This document shows, in pieces, positions 59,137 to 64,000 of a DNA stretch of 64,000 nt. A program made the position numbers and the translations under genes. The stretch's first letter is position 1. Each line of letters starts with the position of its first letter. A model generated the notes under the pieces. The model saw only the letters and a program-made list of their open reading frames with translations. It did no database searches and was not told where the DNA came from. Origin of the DNA: Prevotella sp. UBA2754 (GTDB taxonomy: Bacteria > Bacteroidota > Bacteroidia > Bacteroidales > Bacteroidaceae); contig DEJG01000026.1 of NCBI GenBank assembly GCA_002353295.1, forward strand, positions 306,234 to 370,233, in the 5' to 3' direction.

Positions 59137-61689
59137 ATGAAAAAACTACTATCCTTGCCACCTAATGTGGTGGACTGCTTTCATGAAATCACAGGACTGA
59201 GCAGAGACGAATATTTTTGTACCTGCGACCCTGTAGGTCATCGCCTGGGGTCGGGTGGGGGAACTGCTTGGCTACTCCAACAGGCTGACGAATGGCTGAA
59301 AGGAGAACGGAACATCATCCTGCATGCTGGAGGACAGAGCAAGCGATTGCCTTCATACGCTGTCAGTGGAAAAATACTGGCTCCAATTCCTGTGTTCCGT
59401 TGGGAACGTGGACAACGGCTCTCGCAGACACTCTTAGACCTGCAACTGCCACTCTATGAACGGATGATGGAAGCAGCGCCGAAACGGTTGCGCACGATGA
59501 TTGTCAGTGGCGATGTGTATATCAGGGCTGCTGAGCGTATCGGACCGATACCCGATGCCGATGTGGTGTGTTACGGGTTATGGCTCGACAACACGATAGC
59601 CAGTCATCACGGGGTATTCGTGAGCGACAGGCGTACACCGGGCGTTTTGAAAATGATGCTGCAGAAGCCCCGTCCGGAACGGCTTTCTGAGTTGTTGAAA
59701 GACCACTTTTATCTCACAGATATAGGTATTTGGCTGTTGAGTGACAAGGCTCTCGAACTGTTGAAGAAAAAGAGTCATGACAATACCGGTCATCTCAAAG
59801 AATATGACCTTTATTCGGAATTTGGAGGAAGCCTGGGCACTCATCCGACCATCGATGATCCCGAACTGCGAGAACTGTCTGTAGCCATTGTTCCTTTAGC
59901 GGGCGGAGAGTTCTATCATTTTGGAACGTCGCGTGAGATGATTTCATCAACGATGAGCATACAGAATATCGTCAACGACCAACGGGAAATCATGCATCAT
60001 GACAGGAAGCCACATCCTTCTATTTTCACTCAGAATGCTATTACCGACTATCAGTTTACGGCAGATAATACCAATATATGGATTGAAAACAGTTATGTTG
60101 GAAAGCGTTGGCAACTGACTCATGATAATATTGTAACGGGAGTGCCTAGGAACGACTGGGATATTCGGCTGGAACCAGGAGAGTGCATCGATGTGGTGCC
60201 GGTAGGTGAAAATGATTATGAGGTAAGACGATACCATATCGATGAGGCGGTAAACAGTAATGAGGTGGCAGAAAAGGCAAACCTCAGACGACTGTTTGCT
60301 CAGCGCGAAGCCTTCCGCAAGGAGAACTGGAGTGCTATGGCTCGCAATTGGCAGCATAGTGTGTTTTACCAGTTGGACCTTGACCATGCTGCTCACGAGT
60401 TTGAACGGATGCAGATACCCATGCCGTCGGAGTTGCCTGACGAGGCTCCGTTGATGACCCGTATTCATGATGCCATGTTCCATGGTGAGAGTGATAAAGC
60501 TTTTGCGCTGTTGCGTGAGGGGTTGCTGTCACCACTCACGGTTCACCAGGCATCTGTCACCCCTCGTCTTTCAGTACTCCAAGACCAGATAGTATGGGGA
60601 CGCTCACCTGTCAGAATAGACTTAGCCGGTGGGTGGACGGACACTCCTCCGTATTGCCTGATGGAAGGTGGCAGTGTCGTGAATATAGCTATAGAACTCA
60701 ACGGACAGCCACCGCTGCAAGCCTATGTTAAACCTTCAAAAGAACCACGTATCGTGTTGCGTAGTATCGATCTGGGGGCTTCGGAAGTTGTAGAGACTTA
60801 CGAGCAGTTAGGCGATTTCATGCATGTAGGCTCTCCCTTCAGTATTCCCAAAGCAGCACTTTCATTGGCAGGATTCCTGCCACAATTCTCCGCAGAGACC
60901 TATCCCACACTTAAAGCGCAGTTGGAGGATTTCGGTGCCGGTATAGAACTGACGCTCTTGTCTGCTATCCCCGCAGGCAGCGGACTCGGAACAAGCAGTA
61001 TCCTTGCAGCTACAGTGCTGGGAGCCATTAATGATTTCTGTTCGTTGGCATGGGATAAGAATGAAATATGCAGGCGTACACTGATGCTTGAACAGTTGTT
61101 GACTACCGGTGGTGGCTGGCAAGATCAGTTCGGTGGCGTCCTTGGAGGTGTGAAGCTATTAGAAACTACCCGTGGCTTTGAGCAACGACCCATTGTCCGC
61201 TGGATGCCTGACGACCTCTTTACCCTTCCGGAATATCAGTCATGCCACTTGCTTTACTATACAGGAGTGACTCGTACTGCCAAGAAGATTCTGGCAGAGA
61301 TTGTGCGTCGTATGTTCCTCAATCAGCATGAACAATTACTCATGTTGCGAGCAATGAAAGCCCATTCTGTTGATTTGTACGAAGCCATCCAGCGCCACGA
61401 TTTCCAGGAGATGGGTCGGTTGGTAGGTAAAACGTGGCAACAGAATCAGCTCCTTGACAGTGGTACAAATCCGGAAAGTGTACAGCGTATTACTCATTTA
61501 GTTGATGACTTGTGTCTTGGCTACAAACTGCCAGGGGCTGGTGGAGGAGGCTACCTCTATATGGTGGCAAAAGACCCAGAGGCAGCTGCCCGTATCAAGC
61601 GGATTATTCAGCAGAGTGCCCAGAATCCCAATGCTCGTTTTGTGGACATGACGCTCTCGAAGAAAGGACTTCAAATCAGTAGAAGCTAA
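59137..61689 (+). CDS. fkp: Bifunctional L-fucokinase/L-fucose-1-phosphate guanylyltransferase, compact form
   Basis: The enzyme makes GDP-L-fucose from free fucose for capsule and glycoprotein fucosylation. The N-terminal guanylyltransferase part has GSGGGTAWLL and LHAGGQSKRLPSYAVSGKILAPIPVFRW; the C-terminal GHMP kinase has VWGRSPVRIDLAGGWTDTPPY, IPAGSGLGTSSILAATVLGAI and LPGAGGGGYLYMVAKD. It is 850 residues, about 100 shorter than the 949-residue B. fragilis Fkp. From memory of that sequence, the main gap is after VRRYHIDEAVNS, where about 75 residues are missing. Both catalytic parts appear complete. Confidence 0.93.
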   Translation: MKKLLSLPPNVVDCFHEITGLSRDEYFCTCDPVGHRLGSGGGTAWLLQQADEWLKGERNIILHAGGQSKRLPSYAVSGKILAPIPVFRWERGQRLSQTLLDLQLPLYERMMEAAPKRLRTMIVSGDVYIRAAERIGPIPDADVVCYGLWLDNTIASHHGVFVSDRRTPGVLKMMLQKPRPERLSELLKDHFYLTDIGIWLLSDKALELLKKKSHDNTGHLKEYDLYSEFGGSLGTHPTIDDPELRELSVAIVPLAGGEFYHFGTSREMISSTMSIQNIVNDQREIMHHDRKPHPSIFTQNAITDYQFTADNTNIWIENSYVGKRWQLTHDNIVTGVPRNDWDIRLEPGECIDVVPVGENDYEVRRYHIDEAVNSNEVAEKANLRRLFAQREAFRKENWSAMARNWQHSVFYQLDLDHAAHEFERMQIPMPSELPDEAPLMTRIHDAMFHGESDKAFALLREGLLSPLTVHQASVTPRLSVLQDQIVWGRSPVRIDLAGGWTDTPPYCLMEGGSVVNIAIELNGQPPLQAYVKPSKEPRIVLRSIDLGASEVVETYEQLGDFMHVGSPFSIPKAALSLAGFLPQFSAETYPTLKAQLEDFGAGIELTLLSAIPAGSGLGTSSILAATVLGAINDFCSLAWDKNEICRRTLMLEQLLTTGGGWQDQFGGVLGGVKLLETTRGFEQRPIVRWMPDDLFTLPEYQSCHLLYYTGVTRTAKKILAEIVRRMFLNQHEQLLMLRAMKAHSVDLYEAIQRHDFQEMGRLVGKTWQQNQLLDSGTNPESVQRITHLVDDLCLGYKLPGAGGGGYLYMVAKDPEAAARIKRIIQQSAQNPNARFVDMTLSKKGLQISRS

Positions 61690-62492
61690 TGGATTTTAGA
61701 ACGATAGTAGATGTTCCGAAGTTAGGATTCGAGATAGAGCCCTGCGAGGAAATTCTCTTTGTCGGTTCCTGTTTCGCCGATGCCATTGGCAGCCGGTTCC
61801 GCGAGGAGGGATTTCCTGTAACCGTCAATCCCTTCGGCGTGATGTATAATCCTGCCAGCGTGCTTCATACCATCGAACGTTATGAGGGTTGCCCACGTGT
61901 TGTTTTCATCACTTTGGGTACTAACCATGTATATCGCCTGAAAGAGACGGGTGAGATTGTTGATAACTGCCAGAAACGTCCAGCCGCATTGTTTCAGGAG
62001 GAAGAGCTTTCCGTTGACCAGTGTGCCGACTATCTTCAAAAGGCAGTCAACCTGTTGAGGCAGCGCCGTGAAGATGTGCAGGTCGTAATGACCGTCAGTC
62101 CTATCCGTTATCGCAAATACGGCTATCATGAGAGTCAACTCTCCAAAGCCACCCTGCTGTTGGCAGTCCACTCTCAACTCTCCACTCTCAACTCTCAACT
62201 TTTCTACTTTCCCTCTTACGAGATTCTGATGGACGAGTTGCGCGACTACCGTTTCTATGCTTCCGACATGTTGCATCCTTCTGATCAGGCCGTGGAGTAT
62301 ATCTGGGAGCGACTGGTAGCCAGTTGTTTTTCGGACGAGGCAAAGGCATTCCTCGAAGAGTGGCAACCTCTCAAGCAAGCATTGAATCACAAGCCTTTTA
62401 ATCCTTATTCCGAGGATTACAAGACATTTATGGATAAAACTATGTTAAAAGTTGAAGCCCTTAGAAAAAAATATAGTACCTTCGCACTATGA
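61689..62492 (+). CDS. GSCFA-domain protein with repeat-encoded segment
   Basis: The 267-residue protein begins with the GSCFADAIGSRFREEGFPVTVNPFGVMYNPASVL block that names the family, has FITLGTNHVYRL, and ends ..DYRFYASDMLHPSDQAVEYIWERL. It resembles SGNH hydrolases; the substrate is unknown. Around residue 165, HSQLSTLNSQL is encoded by the heptamer repeat at 62167-62200. The start overlaps the fkp stop (TAATG), and its stop overlaps murF (ATGA). Confidence 0.88.
   Translation: MDFRTIVDVPKLGFEIEPCEEILFVGSCFADAIGSRFREEGFPVTVNPFGVMYNPASVLHTIERYEGCPRVVFITLGTNHVYRLKETGEIVDNCQKRPAALFQEEELSVDQCADYLQKAVNLLRQRREDVQVVMTVSPIRYRKYGYHESQLSKATLLLAVHSQLSTLNSQLFYFPSYEILMDELRDYRFYASDMLHPSDQAVEYIWERLVASCFSDEAKAFLEEWQPLKQALNHKPFNPYSEDYKTFMDKTMLKVEALRKKYSTFAL
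62167..62200. repeat. CTCTCAA-type heptamer repeat inside the GSCFA gene
   Basis: TCCACTC, TCAACTC, TCCACTC, TCAACTC and TCAACT units, in frame within the coding sequence. Confidence 0.85.
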
Positions 62493-64000
62493 TTTACACA
62501 ATTGAGAAAATTGCTACCTTAATAGGAGCACGTCGCATCGGACATGCTGATGCGAAAATAGGTTGGCTGTTGACAGACAGCCGTTCACTGTGTTTTCCAG
62601 AAGAAACACTTTTTTTTGCCCTTCGTTCACAACGTAACGACGGACATCGGTATATAGAAGACCTTTATCGTCGTGGAGTGCGCAACTTCGTGGTGGAGAA
62701 TATCTCTCAACTCTCCACTTTCAACTCTCAACTTGCGGACGCCAACTTCCTCGTAGTGCCTTCTCCTTTGGAGGCGCTTCAGCGACTGGCAGAGCGTCAC
62801 CGTGATGAGTTTGATATTCCTGTGGTGGGCATCACGGGCTCTAATGGCAAGACCATGGTGAAGGAATGGCTCTACCAGATTCTGTCACCCCAGATGGTGG
62901 TCACGCGTTCGCCACGCAGTTATAACTCACAGATAGGCGTACCGCTCTCGGTCTGGCTCTTGAATGAACAGACGGAGGTGGGACTCTTCGAAGCCGGCAT
63001 CAGCGAACCAGGTGAGATGGCGTCGCTGCACGATATCATCCAGCCAACCATTGGTGTGCTGACCTATTTAGGAACCGCTCACCAGCGTAACTTCCGTTCG
63101 ATGGAGGAAAAATGCATGGAGAAGCTCCAGCTTTTCCATGGGGCAAAGGTGATTGCTTACAATAGTGATGATGATATTGTGAGCCGCTGCATCCGCCGTT
63201 CAGGTTATAAAGGCGAGAAGATAGGATGGAGCCGTGAAAACCAGTCGGCACCTCTGTTTATTGCTAATATTTCCACAGAATCAAATCTATCTTGCGTCTC
63301 CTATACCTACAAAGGTACGCGTAGTACCTACCATCTGCCTTTTATCGATGAGGCATCTATTGAATGCTCTTTCGCTTGTGCGGCTATCGCGCTCTATCTG
63401 GGTGTGAGTCCCGAGGATTTGGATGCCCGTATGTCGCAGTTGGAACCTGTTGCCATGCGCTTGGAAGTGAAGGAAGGTGTTCGAGGCTGTACGTTGATCA
63501 ACGACTCCTATAATTCGGATATCAACTCGCTGGATATTGCCCTTGATTTCATGAATCGCCGTCCCGATCACAAGGGACGCCGTCGCACATTGATACTCAG
63601 TGATATCCAACAGATGGGTATGGATAAGGCAGAACTTTATCGCGAGGTGAGTGACCTCTGTCAGAAGCGTGGCATCGACCGCCTGATAGGTGTCGGTACG
63701 TCCATCATGTCGCATGCAGAGGATATCCAGATAGCCGATAAGGCTTTCTTCCCTGGTGTGGAGCAGTTTGTGGCAAGCGATGTGTTCCGTAACTTGCACG
63801 ATGAAGTCATCTTGCTGAAGGGAGCACGTGTCTTTGGCTTCGACCGTCTTACAGAACTGTTGGAACAGAAGGTGCACGAAACCATCCTGGAGGTCAACCT
63901 CAATGCCGTGGTCGATAATCTGAACTTCTATCGCTCGTTCCTGAAACCCGAAACCAAACTCGTCTGCATGGTGAAGGCCGATGCTTACGGTGCCGGTGCT
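62489..64000 (+). CDS. murF-alr: Bifunctional MurF ligase/alanine racemase, 5' part
   Basis: ATG 62489 overlaps the GSCFA stop; the frame stays open for 504 codons to the window end. The MurF part has TDSRSLCFPEETLFFALR, the ATP loop GITGSNGKT (near 113), FEAGISEPGEM, TYLGTAHQRNF and MRLEVKEGVRGCTLINDSYNSD. At about 470 it passes into alanine racemase (LEVNLNAVVDNLNFYRSFL) with the PLP lysine near 496 (MVKADAYGAG). The fusion is known in Bacteroidetes and links D-Ala production to its use in peptidoglycan. ISQLSTFNSQL near residue 72 comes from the heptamer repeat. Confidence 0.95.
   Translation, partial: MIYTIEKIATLIGARRIGHADAKIGWLLTDSRSLCFPEETLFFALRSQRNDGHRYIEDLYRRGVRNFVVENISQLSTFNSQLADANFLVVPSPLEALQRLAERHRDEFDIPVVGITGSNGKTMVKEWLYQILSPQMVVTRSPRSYNSQIGVPLSVWLLNEQTEVGLFEAGISEPGEMASLHDIIQPTIGVLTYLGTAHQRNFRSMEEKCMEKLQLFHGAKVIAYNSDDDIVSRCIRRSGYKGEKIGWSRENQSAPLFIANISTESNLSCVSYTYKGTRSTYHLPFIDEASIECSFACAAIALYLGVSPEDLDARMSQLEPVAMRLEVKEGVRGCTLINDSYNSDINSLDIALDFMNRRPDHKGRRRTLILSDIQQMGMDKAELYREVSDLCQKRGIDRLIGVGTSIMSHAEDIQIADKAFFPGVEQFVASDVFRNLHDEVILLKGARVFGFDRLTELLEQKVHETILEVNLNAVVDNLNFYRSFLKPETKLVCMVKADAYGAGA
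62703..62735. repeat. CTCTCAA/CTTTCAA heptamer repeat inside murF
   Basis: TCTCAAC, TCTCCAC, TTTCAAC, TCTCAAC units in frame in the N-terminal domain of MurF; the same pattern as in folK and the GSCFA gene. Confidence 0.85.

Noticed and set aside
59137..62492. Capsule or fucosylation gene cluster
   Set aside because: Fkp alone is present; no fucosyltransferase, flippase or polymerase genes surround it, and the neighbours are general envelope genes.

Overview
The window looks like a chromosomal segment from a member of the Bacteroidales, most probably Prevotellaceae (Prevotella/Segatella-like). The evidence is the repeated Bacteroidetes sigma-ABfr promoter pattern (TTTG, about 20 bp, TAnnTTTG), gene families typical of the phylum (Fkp, MurF-Alr fusion, DUF5686, DUF4251, DUF3098, GSCFA, BT_3928-like protein next to tpiA, SpoIIE/HATPase fusion) and moderate base composition. 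No rRNA, CRISPR array, phage or intact insertion sequence was seen. The assignment rests on reading the sequence and on family knowledge; nothing was searched.

Layout. 1-600: 5' end of aroA (minus strand) and a tRNA-Pro(GGG) with its own promoter and terminator. 0.78-6.8 kb (plus): a signalling/accessory stretch with an orphan NMT1/THI5-like periplasmic binding protein, a membrane SpoIIE phosphatase fused to a HATPase domain, an SGNH/sialate-type esterase, an OhrR-like MarR regulator, L-rhamnose mutarotase and a short sigma-70 factor. 6.8-18.3 kb (minus): a tightly overlapping ten-gene operon (AraC regulator, GNAT, ketosynthase, ACP, hotdog dehydratase, MMPL exporter, CrtI-like FAD oxidoreductase, ketoreductase, LolA-like protein, DUF5686 outer-membrane protein). 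It resembles aryl-polyene/flexirubin clusters but lacks starter-unit and chain-length-factor genes, and is my best candidate for an undescribed system. 18.5-28.3 kb: GH3 glycosidase, CCA-adding enzyme, PAP2 phosphatase/outer-membrane protein, DUF1599, a DoxX-like protein joined in frame to TpiA, a SPOR protein and FolE. 28.4-32.5 kb: Hsp20, small envelope lipoproteins, an MsbA-like ABC exporter and a Spi-domain chimera. 32.5-41 kb: formate-THF ligase, a complete RND tripartite pump and an LpxA-family acyltransferase. 41-48 kb: radical SAM protein, then ftsX-DUF3098-uppP-truB-queA-folK packed end to end, then a GH28 polygalacturonase. 48-50.3 kb: rpsO and typA/bipA, divergent. 50.3-55.7 kb: a strongly folded intergenic RNA candidate, a type III restriction-modification pair (Mod, Res) and a decayed toxin-antitoxin remnant. 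55.9-64 kb: MTA/SAH nucleosidase, YfhO-like membrane protein, Fkp, GSCFA protein and the 5' part of murF-alr.

A theme running across the window is a degenerate heptanucleotide repeat (CTCTCAA/TTGAGAG and relatives). It occurs at gene junctions and also, in frame, inside three unrelated conserved genes (folK, the GSCFA gene and murF), where it encodes near-identical SQLSTLNSQL-type peptides.
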